Assembly: GCA_030428355.1 (NCBI GenBank)
Contig: JAUIBL010000012.1
Coordinates: forward strand, 21,866 to 85,865
Source: Alphaproteobacteria bacterium
GTDB lineage: Bacteria > Pseudomonadota > Alphaproteobacteria > Rhodobacterales > Rhodobacteraceae
Direction of reading: 5' to 3'
DNA length: 64,000 nt
Position 1 is the first letter of the stretch; every line of letters starts with the position of its first letter. Positions 28,248 to 35,870 of this stretch are shown one piece after another. The translations under genes and the position numbers were made by a program. Below the pieces are notes generated by a model, which saw only the letters and a program-made list of their open reading frames with translations, made no database searches and was not told where the DNA came from.

Positions 28248-29064
28248 ATTGCAGCATCGGCAGAATGGCCTGCGCGACCCGGTCCGCAGCGACGGCATGC
28301 GCCTGCGCGCCGGGAAGATGTGATGCGCGGTGTTGTTCCAGTGGTGGAACTGCAAGACACTCATCGGCCAACCGCCACTGCGTCGGTACCGCTTCGAGCG
28401 TACCGCAGACATGCCTTGCAAGTGAATCGACCAGGTCATGTGTCAGTAGCGGTTCTTTTCCAAGAACGTCGTTCTGCAGGTCTTTCAAAGCCCCAGGCGC
28501 GAACCACAGTAGAAAGACATCGCCTTCCATGCGCGATACGAAAGACCGCATCCGCGACTGCCAGGCCATCTGCACCTCTTGCGCCACCATGCCAAAGCGT
28601 TCAGGGCAGATCGCCTGAAGCCGGGCCAAGAGATGCCGCGTGAAGTGAACGTCGGTAAAATCCATCTCGGGATAGAGCGAGATCAACGCCTGTGACGCTT
28701 TCAGAAAGCGGTCATTCCGCCTTGGATGCGTCGCGTAAAACCGGTTCGAGGTGTTGTGAGTGCCCGTCAACTGTATCACCAAAACCCTGGCGTTGGCCGC
28801 CGTCGCCAAAGCACCGGGATCGTTCAAATACGCATCGATGCCCGCGTTCTCGACCCCAAGGTTGACAACCGTGCGACCGATCCGTGCCTCAAGAAGATGG
28901 GGCCATGGTGCCCTGACATAGCGGCCATAGACGCCACATCCCCCAATACAGGCCACATATGGCGACCGGACCGACCGACGCGGTCCCCGAAACCACAACC
29001 GCGATCCGCCATAGCGGCACGGCGCATACTCAATGACATCATCGCGCGCAGCGGAAATATCCAT
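28246..29064 (-). CDS. DUF6473 family protein
   Basis: A 272-residue protein with the blocks CRYGGSRLWFRGP, VACIGGCGVYGRYV, NLGVENAGIDAYLNDP and HNTSNRFYATHPRRNDRFLK, which I recognise as a family restricted mainly to Rhodobacteraceae and annotated as DUF6473. The G-G-C-G-V-Y-G motif followed by N-x-G-V-x-N-A-G resembles the nucleophile and oxyanion blocks of SGNH hydrolases, with Cys or Ser variants. An esterase-like fold is therefore possible but unproven. The ATG at 29062-29064 follows AAGGG; an in-frame GTG at 29070 is the alternative. It is divergent from 3-hydroxybutyryl-CoA dehydrogenase. Confidence 0.75.
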   Translation of the reverse strand: MDISAARDDVIEYAPCRYGGSRLWFRGPRRSVRSPYVACIGGCGVYGRYVRAPWPHLLEARIGRTVVNLGVENAGIDAYLNDPGALATAANARVLVIQLTGTHNTSNRFYATHPRRNDRFLKASQALISLYPEMDFTDVHFTRHLLARLQAICPERFGMVAQEVQMAWQSRMRSFVSRMEGDVFLLWFAPGALKDLQNDVLGKEPLLTHDLVDSLARHVCGTLEAVPTQWRLADECLAVPPLEQHRASHLPGAQAHAVAADRVAQAILPMLQ

Positions 29065-29212
29065 GCTCACACCCTTTTCTTCACCCAGGCATGACTGTGG
29101 AACGATTCGGTTCCCAAACCGCTAAGGCTAAAATTCAAGAGATCGCCCCGATCCGCCTTGCAGCGCTTCCCGCCACAAGTCATTGTTGCGGCGAAACGAA
29201 CGGAGCAGTTGC

Positions 29213-30088
29213 ATGAAGGTCAATTCGATTGGCGTGGTCGGTGCCGGACAGATGGGCAACGGGATCGCGCATGTGATGGCCCTTGCCGGTTACGACGTTG
29301 TGTTGAATGACATCAGTCAGGACGCCCTGGAACGGGCCGTCGGGCTGATCGAACGAAACATGGATCGGCAGGTCAGCCGCGAAAAGATCACGCAGGCCGA
29401 ACGCGATCAGGCCATGGCGCGCATCGTGACCACGCAGGACCTGCCGCAGGTCGCACAGACGGATCTGATCATCGAAGCCGCGACCGAGCAGGAAGCGATC
29501 AAGCAAAAGATCTTCGACAGCCTTCTGCCACATCTTCCTGCGCATACGATCCTGACATCCAACACGTCGTCAATCTCGATCACACGGCTGGCCAGCCGAA
29601 CGGACCGTCCGGAAAAATTCATGGGTTTTCACTTCATGAACCCCGTCCCGGTGATGCAACTCGTCGAACTGATCCGAGGCATCGCCACCGACAAGGAAAC
29701 CTATGACACCTGTCTTGGTGTGGTCGAAAAACTGGGCAAGACCGCTGCATCGGCAGAGGATTTTCCTGCGTTCATCGTCAACCGCATCCTCATGCCGATG
29801 ATCAATGAAGCAGTCTACACGCTGTATGAGGGCGTCGGGAACGTGAATTCAATCGACCAGTCCATGAAGCTGGGGGCCAACCACCCGATGGGCCCGCTGG
29901 AACTGGCCGATTTCATCGGCCTCGACACATGCCTCGCGATCATGAACGTCCTGCATGACGGTTTGGCCGACACCAAGTACCGCCCCTGCCCCCTTCTGAC
30001 CAAATATGTCGAGGCCGGTTGGCTGGGTCGGAAAACACAACGCGGCTTCTACGACTATCGCGGTGAGACGCCGGTACCGACGCGTTAA
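29213..30088 (+). CDS. 3-hydroxybutyryl-CoA dehydrogenase
   Basis: The 291-residue NAD(P)-dependent enzyme interconverts acetoacetyl-CoA and 3-hydroxybutyryl-CoA. It has the Rossmann start IGVVGAGQMGNGIAHVMALA, the catalytic His in MGFHFMNPVPVMQLVE near residue 140, the family signature EDFPAFIVNRILMPMINEA, and NHPMGPLELADFIGLD. The length is that of single-domain bacterial Hbd/PaaH proteins. CGGAG precedes the ATG. In this organism it can feed the step before crotonyl-CoA in the ethylmalonyl-CoA route or serve butyrate and polyhydroxybutyrate metabolism. Its stop interlocks with that of the opposing acyltransferase gene. Confidence 0.94.
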   Translation: MKVNSIGVVGAGQMGNGIAHVMALAGYDVVLNDISQDALERAVGLIERNMDRQVSREKITQAERDQAMARIVTTQDLPQVAQTDLIIEAATEQEAIKQKIFDSLLPHLPAHTILTSNTSSISITRLASRTDRPEKFMGFHFMNPVPVMQLVELIRGIATDKETYDTCLGVVEKLGKTAASAEDFPAFIVNRILMPMINEAVYTLYEGVGNVNSIDQSMKLGANHPMGPLELADFIGLDTCLAIMNVLHDGLADTKYRPCPLLTKYVEAGWLGRKTQRGFYDYRGETPVPTR

Positions 30089-30966
30089 GCCTTTCCACCA
30101 AGACCGATCGTGATGTCCCGCAATTCAGCCACGAAATCACGGCTGCGACCTGCAAATGCCTCGATCGCTTCCGCCTTGATCGGCTCTCCGATCACCGGGG
30201 CTTGCGGTTTGCCGCAGGCTTGTATGACTTCGTGTATCAACAGGCCCTGACGTAGGGTTGCAGAAATCTGCGTCGCAATCTGGTAAGCCCGAGAGTTCTG
30301 ACCGGGAAAGAAGATCGGAACCACAGTCGCACCAGAACGCTGAATAAGGTTCGCGGTAAACGGATTCCATGTGCGCTCGATGGCCGGGCCGAAGAAACTG
30401 TCGCTTGATGCAACGACCCCTGACGGGAACAGCGCGATCACGCCGCCCTTCTTGAGATGGGCCATAGCACGGCTGCGCATCTCGAGGCTTTGTTCGCGGG
30501 CATCCTCTTCATGCGGGAACGGCACCGGGATCATGAATTCTTCGATCTCGGTCACACCTGTCAGCAACGACCGCGTGAGGATCTTGTAATCGGTGCGCAC
30601 CCGGCCGATCAGTTCGGCAAGAACCATACCGTCCACCAGACCATGCGGATGGTTGGCCACAACGATAACGGGACCCTCTTTCGGAATACGGGCAATCTGT
30701 TCGGATGGTGTCTCCACACGGATGTTCATCAGCCCAAGCGCCTGTCCCCAGAAAGCCTGTCCCTCGGCGGGACCCATGCGCTCAAAACGACGAACGAGAC
30801 GCAGCAACGGGATCTTGCCGGTCATCCACTCCATCGCGCGGATCGTGTTGGCTTTCCACGGATTGGTAAAGGTATTGGCGTAGCTGAGCTTGCGCTTGTC
30901 ATACGGGACATCGACATGGCCCACAGGGTGCGCGTCAGTCGAACTATGCTGATAGCTTTCCACCAT
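30085..30966 (-). CDS. Lysophospholipid acyltransferase-like protein (PlsC/OlsB-like family)
   Basis: The 293-residue protein has the acyltransferase block VIVVANHPHGLVDGMVLAEL, in which the NHP..G..DG pattern of the hemolysin/OlsB branch is visible. The FPSG motif lies in GGVIALFPSGVVASSDSFFG and VVPIFFPGQNS further on. It likely transfers an acyl chain to a lysolipid or ornithine-type acceptor at the inner membrane. It is the last gene of the run that begins with chvI, 48 bases after the HPr gene, so it may be part of that long operon. The acceptor cannot be told from sequence. Confidence 0.8.
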   Translation of the reverse strand: MVESYQHSSTDAHPVGHVDVPYDKRKLSYANTFTNPWKANTIRAMEWMTGKIPLLRLVRRFERMGPAEGQAFWGQALGLMNIRVETPSEQIARIPKEGPVIVVANHPHGLVDGMVLAELIGRVRTDYKILTRSLLTGVTEIEEFMIPVPFPHEEDAREQSLEMRSRAMAHLKKGGVIALFPSGVVASSDSFFGPAIERTWNPFTANLIQRSGATVVPIFFPGQNSRAYQIATQISATLRQGLLIHEVIQACGKPQAPVIGEPIKAEAIEAFAGRSRDFVAELRDITIGLGGKA

Positions 30967-31014
30967 ATGACAGCGTGATGTCCCGTTTCCAATGGCGTGA
31001 ACTGACCCCGGTGG

Positions 31015-31293
31015 TCAGCAGCCTTCTCCAAAGCGGTCTGCCACCAGGGTTTCGATTGCGGTGGCAAGGGCCTCTGCATCGGGCCCGGACGTGACTACCT
31101 CAATAGAGGTTCCCTTGGACGCTGCCAACATCAAAAGACCCATGATGCTGTCGCCCGAGGCGCTCATGCCGTCCTTGCGTACCTCTGCCGTGGCATCGAA
31201 CCCTTCCACGACCTCAACAAGTTTTGCCGACGCCCGAGCGTGCAAACCCTTTTCGTTTACGATTTTCAAAATGCGCTGCACCGTGGCGGACAT
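31015..31293 (-). CDS. HPr family phosphocarrier protein
   Basis: The 92-residue protein has the phosphorylated histidine in NEKGLHARASAKLVE (His18) and the regulatory serine block MSASGDSIMGLLMLAASKG, where the serine would be the HPr kinase target. It is part of an incomplete phosphotransferase chain with no sugar permease in the operon, so it most likely serves regulation. It relays phosphate between enzyme I (not in the window) and the EIIA protein encoded just upstream. HprK, encoded three genes upstream, would control it by serine phosphorylation. Confidence 0.95.
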   Translation of the reverse strand: MSATVQRILKIVNEKGLHARASAKLVEVVEGFDATAEVRKDGMSASGDSIMGLLMLAASKGTSIEVVTSGPDAEALATAIETLVADRFGEGC

Positions 31294-31321
31294 CGTCCCG
31301 GGCCTCCCTGAACCCTCGTGA

Positions 31322-31723
31322 TCAGACGTTCTGATCGAGAGTTATGTCTTGGCTGTCAATGTATTTCCGACCGGCATCCAACGCGGCTCGTACAGCCTCG
31401 GGCACGGATTTGTCCCGGCTTTTGGCCAATTTGATCAGCATGGGCAGATTCGCGCCGTAAACGATCCTGCGGTTCTCAGGCTGGCAGGCACGCAGACTAA
31501 GGTTTGACGGAGACCCACCGAACATGTCGGTGACGATCACCACACCATTTCCCTTGTCGACCTCATCCGCCAGAGTGCAGATCTCGTGCTGCTTGGCATC
31601 CCTGTTGTGGTCCGCGTCGATCGACACCGCGACCATCCCGGGTTGGTGACCAACGACGTGTTCCACCGCAGATAGATACTCCTGCGCCAAACCACCATGG
31701 GCCACGATCACGATCCCGATCAC
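31322..31723 (-). CDS. PTS EIIA-Man family regulatory protein
   Basis: The 133-residue protein matches the EIIA domain of the mannose PTS family: MIGIVIVAHGGLAQEYLSAV with the phosphorylated His9, VIVTDMFGGSPSNLSLRA in the middle, and ANLPMLIKLA towards the end. No EIIB, EIIC or EIID gene is near, so it acts as a signalling protein rather than in sugar uptake. Its ATG overlaps the rapZ stop by 4 bases. The order chvI-chvG-hprK-rapZ-EIIA-HPr is a well known alphaproteobacterial layout linking envelope sensing to carbon status. Confidence 0.93.
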   Translation of the reverse strand: MIGIVIVAHGGLAQEYLSAVEHVVGHQPGMVAVSIDADHNRDAKQHEICTLADEVDKGNGVVIVTDMFGGSPSNLSLRACQPENRRIVYGANLPMLIKLAKSRDKSVPEAVRAALDAGRKYIDSQDITLDQNV

Positions 31724-32643
31724 TCTTCAGGTCCTCCAAAGGCCGGCAGCACGATACAGCCAGCGGGCGCCAACCCCCGTCGTGCCAGTTCCTTATGGCC
31801 AATTGACACCCGCCAGCCCTGTTCTGCAAGGGTTCGGGCCACACGTTCCGTAACGACAACGGACCTGTGTTGCCCACCGGTACACCCGATTCCGATCGAA
31901 ACATGGGTTTTGCCCTCGCGATCGACCTCGGGCAGAAGAAACGACATCAAGTCGGTGATCCTCGACAGGAAGGGGGTCAGCCTCGCGTCTGTTGCAACAA
32001 AGGTCTGCACTGCTTCGTCAAGGCCCGTCTTGTCCCGCAGGTCGGGTTCCCAGTGAGGATTGGTCAGAAAACGGCAGTCGAACACCATGTCGACACCATG
32101 CGGAATGCCACGCTTGAACGAAAAGGATTGAACGGCGACCGAAAGCCGTTGCGAGGTTTCATCAGCAAACCAGTCATGCAGTTGCGCCTTGAGGTCATGC
32201 GGCGACAGATGAGACGTATCGATCAGAATATCGGCGCGGCTTTCCACAGGCCGAAGCAAATCGATTTCCCGCGCGATACCGATTTCCGGCGTTTCACCCT
32301 GCGCCATGGGATGCCGACGCCGCGTTTCCGAATAGCGCCGCAAAAGGATGTCCGGGCGGCAATCAAGATATAACAGAGTGGCATTGCCTTCGGTCTGTCG
32401 CACCAGATCCGCGTGCAGTTCAAGCAATCGGGCCAGCGAAAAGTCCCGGTTCCGCACGTCGATGCCCAAGGCCAGTGGATGCGACACGGGTTCGCCGTCA
32501 AACAATCGCGGGATCATCCGCAACGGAATGTTGTCGATGGCCTCGAAACCCAGATCTTCAAGAACATTGATCGCCGTACTGCGCCCGGCCCCGGACGGTC
32601 CGGTCACAAGCACAACGCGCATCGGATTGGATGCAGGTGTCAT
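31720..32643 (-). CDS. rapZ: RNase adapter protein RapZ (YvcJ/P-loop family)
   Basis: The 307-residue protein shows an N-terminal nucleotide-binding domain with VLVTGPSGAGRSTAINVLED and FEAIDNIPLRM, then DVRNRDF. The C-terminal part contains FSFKRGIPHGVDMVFDCRFL, NPHWEPDLRDKTGLD and the closing SIGIGCTGGQHRSVVV, which are family hallmarks. In enterobacteria RapZ controls amino-sugar synthesis by presenting small RNAs to RNase E; its role in alphaproteobacteria is less clear. The P-loop lysine is replaced by arginine (GPSGAGRST). It overlaps the next gene by 4 bases and lies 15 bases after hprK. Confidence 0.94.
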   Translation of the reverse strand: MTPASNPMRVVLVTGPSGAGRSTAINVLEDLGFEAIDNIPLRMIPRLFDGEPVSHPLALGIDVRNRDFSLARLLELHADLVRQTEGNATLLYLDCRPDILLRRYSETRRRHPMAQGETPEIGIAREIDLLRPVESRADILIDTSHLSPHDLKAQLHDWFADETSQRLSVAVQSFSFKRGIPHGVDMVFDCRFLTNPHWEPDLRDKTGLDEAVQTFVATDARLTPFLSRITDLMSFLLPEVDREGKTHVSIGIGCTGGQHRSVVVTERVARTLAEQGWRVSIGHKELARRGLAPAGCIVLPAFGGPEE

Positions 32644-32658
32644 GTCTTTCTTCCGCGC

Positions 32659-33099
32659 TCAGCCATGCGACTCCGCCCTACCGCTGCTGCGTAGATATTG
32701 CAAAAGAGCCGGAGGAAAATGCTGCGACTCCACTTTGTGAAGCAAAGGAAACGAATTCGACAACAGCGTGATGGCCCGGTGGATCGGCAGTCGCTTTTCC
32801 TCGATCTGATCCATGTCCACCACAAACGCAAGGGCCGCAGACGGTGTCCAGTCTGCATGTAATAGCCCGATGCCGCGGGCTTCTATCATGCCAAGCAAAG
32901 GCTCGGGACAGGTCACGATGACATCGGGCCCGACCTGCGTGAGGATCACCCGATCATCCGCCACCAGAGTGGCCCCCCGCGCCATCAATTCCAACGCAAG
33001 CGAAGATTTTCCGCTGCCCGACGCCCCGGTGATCATGACAGCCCGACCACCTGTTGCAACAGCGGTTGCATGCAGGACCAGAGGATCAGAGCCCGGCAT
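32659..33099 (-). CDS. hprK: HPr kinase/phosphorylase, short alphaproteobacterial form
   Basis: The protein has about 146 residues, roughly half the length of Gram-positive HprK, because it contains only the catalytic C-terminal domain. The P-loop GASGSGKSSLALELM and the following GATLVADDRVILTQ are characteristic, and GMIEARGIGLLHADW corresponds to the family's MEVRGLGIINV-type signature. It would phosphorylate HPr on serine. The start could be the ATG at 33097-33099 or a TTG six bases earlier; chvG ends only a few bases upstream. The position between chvG and rapZ is conserved in alphaproteobacteria. Confidence 0.92.
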   Translation of the reverse strand: MPGSDPLVLHATAVATGGRAVMITGASGSGKSSLALELMARGATLVADDRVILTQVGPDVIVTCPEPLLGMIEARGIGLLHADWTPSAALAFVVDMDQIEEKRLPIHRAITLLSNSFPLLHKVESQHFPPALLQYLRSSGRAESHG

Positions 33100-33107
33100 C
33101 TTCAAAC

Positions 33108-34820
33108 TTAGATGGGAAGACCGACCACAAAGCGCGCACCAAGCGGTTCTGACGTTGCATCGGCTTCGGTGGGACGGATGTTTTCGGCCCAGATGACGCC
33201 GCCATGCGCTTCGACGATCTGCTTCGAGATCGCCAGACCAAGGCCGGAATTGTTGCCGAAATCGTTTTCCGGGCGCTGCGAATAGAAGCGTTTGAAAATC
33301 TTGGTCAATGCCTCATCGGGAATGCCCGGACCGGTATCCTCGACCACGATCAGTACGCGGTTTTCGCGACGGCGGGCCCAAATCCGAATGGCATCGCCAT
33401 CTTCGCAAAAGCTGATCGCGTTGGTGATCAGGTTGACAAAGACCTGCGCAAGCCGCGCTTCCAGCCCATGCACAAGAATGGGTTTGTCCGGGAGGTCCGA
33501 GATGAATTCGATGCCGCGCCGCTTTGCATCGTCACCAAGGAATTGCGCAAGGTTCCTGAGCATGTCGAGCAGGTTGAACTCGGCCTCTTCCTCTTTCACC
33601 AACTCGCTGTCCAGACGCGACGCATTTGAAATATCGCTGACAAGCCGGTCTAGTCGGCGCACATCGTGATCGATGACGTCCAGCAGGCGTTCAACCTGAT
33701 CCGGCCGTTTGGCCAAACGCAAGGTTCCGACAGCCGACCGCAGCGACGCCAAGGGGTTCTTGATCTCATGAGCCACATCTGCGGCGAACTGTTCGTTTGC
33801 GTCGATCCGGTCATATAGCGCCGCCACCATGCCGCGCAGGGCGCCGGAGAGGCGTCCGATCTCGTCCGGGCGCGCCGTCAGATCGGGAATGCGAATACGG
33901 CCCGAGGAGACGTTGCGCCGGTTTCGGTCGCGCCCGACCTCGGCTGCGTCGGCAAGGTTCGAAATCGGGTTTGAAATCGTCGATGCAAGAACAAGACTGA
34001 GACCGATCGAAACAAGCGTCGCGATGACGAACATCTGCAGCACACTCTCGCGCTCCAACCGGACGGCAGCGTCGATCTCCGGCGCAAAGCTGACCAGAGC
34101 GATGGTTCCGGCAACGCCATTCTCGACTTCGATGGGGCTGAGAGCGGTGAAGATGGTTTCACCGTTCGGGCCTTCGGACCGTTCCACACGGGTCATCGTC
34201 GGGTCGGTCTCTTCGATCTGGCGTCGCAGGATGTCTTCGAGTGTCAGCGGTTGCAGACCGGCGTCCGACCCGAACACGGCTGAAACGCTGCTCCAGATGG
34301 TCAGCAGGAAATCGGAAATGACCGTTGGCCTTTCCGCAATGGTCAGCCCGCTGCCCTGAGGCGCCGCTTCCGCATTTCCGACAAGAAACCGTGCCGCATC
34401 GAAAACGAACACCTGCAGCCCGGGCCGCATCTCAAGGGTTTCAAGCGTCTGGGTGACATCGATGCCTTCGCCGGTTCCCAGATTGACCGCCGGCCCCTGC
34501 ATGGCCTGAGCTTCGAATACATTCGCGATCAGCTCAGCCTCGATGCGGACGGCTTCCGCTTTTTGCTCGGCCAGGGTGTCTCTTGAGGAGTTCAGAAAAA
34601 GGATGCCCGCAACCAGAAAGTTGAGGGCAACCAGATTGAAGGTAATGATCTTTCGGGTCAAAGGCGACCGGTTAAGGGAAAACAGCCCGCGCTTCTCACG
34701 GATGCTGCGCACTTCGGACTCGACAGTTTTGTCGGGGGCGACCCAGTCGTCCCCGAGCACAACATCCGCATCCTTGCGCCCGCCGTCCTTGCCGTGGGTC
34801 ACACCCTCAACCAGTGCCAT
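33108..34820 (-). CDS. chvG: Sensor histidine kinase ChvG
   Basis: The 570-residue kinase has a cytoplasmic N-terminus, a first membrane segment near residues 57-76, and a periplasmic sensor domain to about 260. A second membrane segment (MFVIATLVSIGLSLVLAST) and a HAMP linker follow, then the phospho-acceptor His351 in AADVAHEIKNPLASLRSA and an ATPase domain with NAISFC, EDTGPGIPDEA and GLGLAIS. ChvG responds to envelope stress or acid in rhizobia and signals to ChvI. The ATG is 2 bases after the chvI stop. Its domain layout and the operon support the ChvG name. Confidence 0.94.
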   Translation of the reverse strand: MALVEGVTHGKDGGRKDADVVLGDDWVAPDKTVESEVRSIREKRGLFSLNRSPLTRKIITFNLVALNFLVAGILFLNSSRDTLAEQKAEAVRIEAELIANVFEAQAMQGPAVNLGTGEGIDVTQTLETLEMRPGLQVFVFDAARFLVGNAEAAPQGSGLTIAERPTVISDFLLTIWSSVSAVFGSDAGLQPLTLEDILRRQIEETDPTMTRVERSEGPNGETIFTALSPIEVENGVAGTIALVSFAPEIDAAVRLERESVLQMFVIATLVSIGLSLVLASTISNPISNLADAAEVGRDRNRRNVSSGRIRIPDLTARPDEIGRLSGALRGMVAALYDRIDANEQFAADVAHEIKNPLASLRSAVGTLRLAKRPDQVERLLDVIDHDVRRLDRLVSDISNASRLDSELVKEEEAEFNLLDMLRNLAQFLGDDAKRRGIEFISDLPDKPILVHGLEARLAQVFVNLITNAISFCEDGDAIRIWARRRENRVLIVVEDTGPGIPDEALTKIFKRFYSQRPENDFGNNSGLGLAISKQIVEAHGGVIWAENIRPTEADATSEPLGARFVVGLPI

Positions 34821-34822
34821 GG

Positions 34823-35527
34823 TTACTCTTCGTTGTAACGGTACCCGATCCCGTAAAGCGTTTCGATCGCCGAGAAATCATTGTCGACCGAACGCATCTT
34901 CTTGCGCAGGCGTTTGATGTGGCTGTCGATCGTACGGTCATCGACATAGACCTGATCGTCATAAGCCACGTCCATCAACTGATCGCGCGACTTCACAAAG
35001 CCCGGGCGCTGCGCAAGTGCCTGAAGCAAAAGAAATTCCGTTACGGTCAGCGAGACATCCTGACCTTTCCACGAAACCGAGTGGCGCAACGGGTCCATCG
35101 TCAGGTTGCCCCGCACCATCAACTTGGCCTCTTCGACCTCGCCACCGCCGGCATCGCCGGAAATCGCGTCCTGGCGGCGCAACAATGCGCGGATGCGCTC
35201 GACCAAAAGGCGTTGCGAAAAGGGTTTCTTGACGTAGTCGTCCGCGCCCATGCGAAGGCCCAGAACTTCGTCGATCTCGTCGTCTTTCGACGTCAAGAAG
35301 ATAACCGGCATCTTGGATTTCTGGCGCACCCGCTGAAGCAGGTCCATGCCATCCATGCGGGGCATCTTGATGTCGAAGACAGCCATGTCAGGCATCTTCT
35401 TGTTGAATGCGTCCAATGCGGCCTGTCCGTCATTGTAGGTCTCGACTTCGAACCCCTCTGCCTCGAGGGTGATCGCGACCGATGTCAGGATATTCCTGTC
35501 ATCGTCCACAAGGGCGATTTTCGACAT
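34823..35527 (-). CDS. chvI: Response regulator ChvI
   Basis: A 234-residue OmpR/PhoB-type regulator. The receiver domain has the acidic pair in IALVDDDRN, the phosphorylated Asp52 in [13 protein letters not shown] and the conserved Lys in [13 protein letters not shown]. The C-terminal winged-helix domain ends with [20 protein letters not shown] and [13 protein letters not shown]. The ATG at 35525-35527 follows AAGGAACA. It heads the operon running to HPr. It is divergent from pckA, which ChvI or a linked regulator controls in rhizobia. Confidence 0.95.
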   Translation of the reverse strand: MSKIALVDDDRNILTSVAITLEAEGFEVETYNDGQAALDAFNKKMPDMAVFDIKMPRMDGMDLLQRVRQKSKMPVIFLTSKDDEIDEVLGLRMGADDYVKKPFSQRLLVERIRALLRRQDAISGDAGGGEVEEAKLMVRGNLTMDPLRHSVSWKGQDVSLTVTEFLLLQALAQRPGFVKSRDQLMDVAYDDQVYVDDRTIDSHIKRLRKKMRSVDNDFSAIETLYGIGYRYNEE

Positions 35528-35553
35528 GGAGTGTGTTCCTTGTACTGCTCTCA

Positions 35554-35599
35554 ATTATGTTTTTTCCGGCATTATGTGACTTTTTTCCGTATGCGCCAA
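35554..35599 (-). promoter_or_regulatory. chvI promoter with flanking direct repeats
   Basis: On the minus strand TTGGCG and CATAAT are separated by exactly 17 bases (35571-35599), a sigma-70-like promoter 44 bases upstream of the chvI ATG. On the plus strand ATTATGT followed by a T-run and CCG occurs twice (35554-35568 and 35571-35589), overlapping the -10 region and the start of the transcript. This could be an autoregulation site. Confidence 0.45.
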
Positions 35600-35698
35600 C
35601 TCAATTTTGCGAATCACCCGACAGCGATGGCCATATTGAGACGGGAAAACCCTTACGGATGGCTAATTTGCATCACACCTGTCGGCAGAGACCGGCCA

Positions 35699-35731
35699 TG
35701 GTTGCGCTAAACCCGTTTTGGTTGCGCTAAC
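35699..35731 (+). promoter_or_regulatory. 20-base-period direct repeat upstream of pckA in the chvI-pckA gap
   Basis: TGGTTGCGCTAA occurs twice, at 35699-35710 and 35719-35730, spaced by 20 bases, about two helical turns. It lies 140-172 bases upstream of the pckA ATG. The core GCGCTAA(C) resembles half of a LacI-family operator and is shared with the site before pyk. The whole 343-base gap 35528-35870 holds this repeat and the chvI promoter; I see no gene in it. Confidence 0.4.
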
Positions 35732-35870
35732 TGCGTGATTGCGTCCTGTTCAGATTTGGAAACGACATGCTAAGAGGCTCTCATCTCCGGCGCACCGCCG
35801 CGAGTGGGACGCGGACTCTTCGTCCCTCTTCAATACCGCCGCTCGATGCGCGGCTACAGGAGCTTGGCAA

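Noticed and set aside
35739..35870. 44-codon N-terminal extension of PEP carboxykinase
   Set aside because: The ATG at 35871 has a good ribosome-binding site and gives the usual family length.
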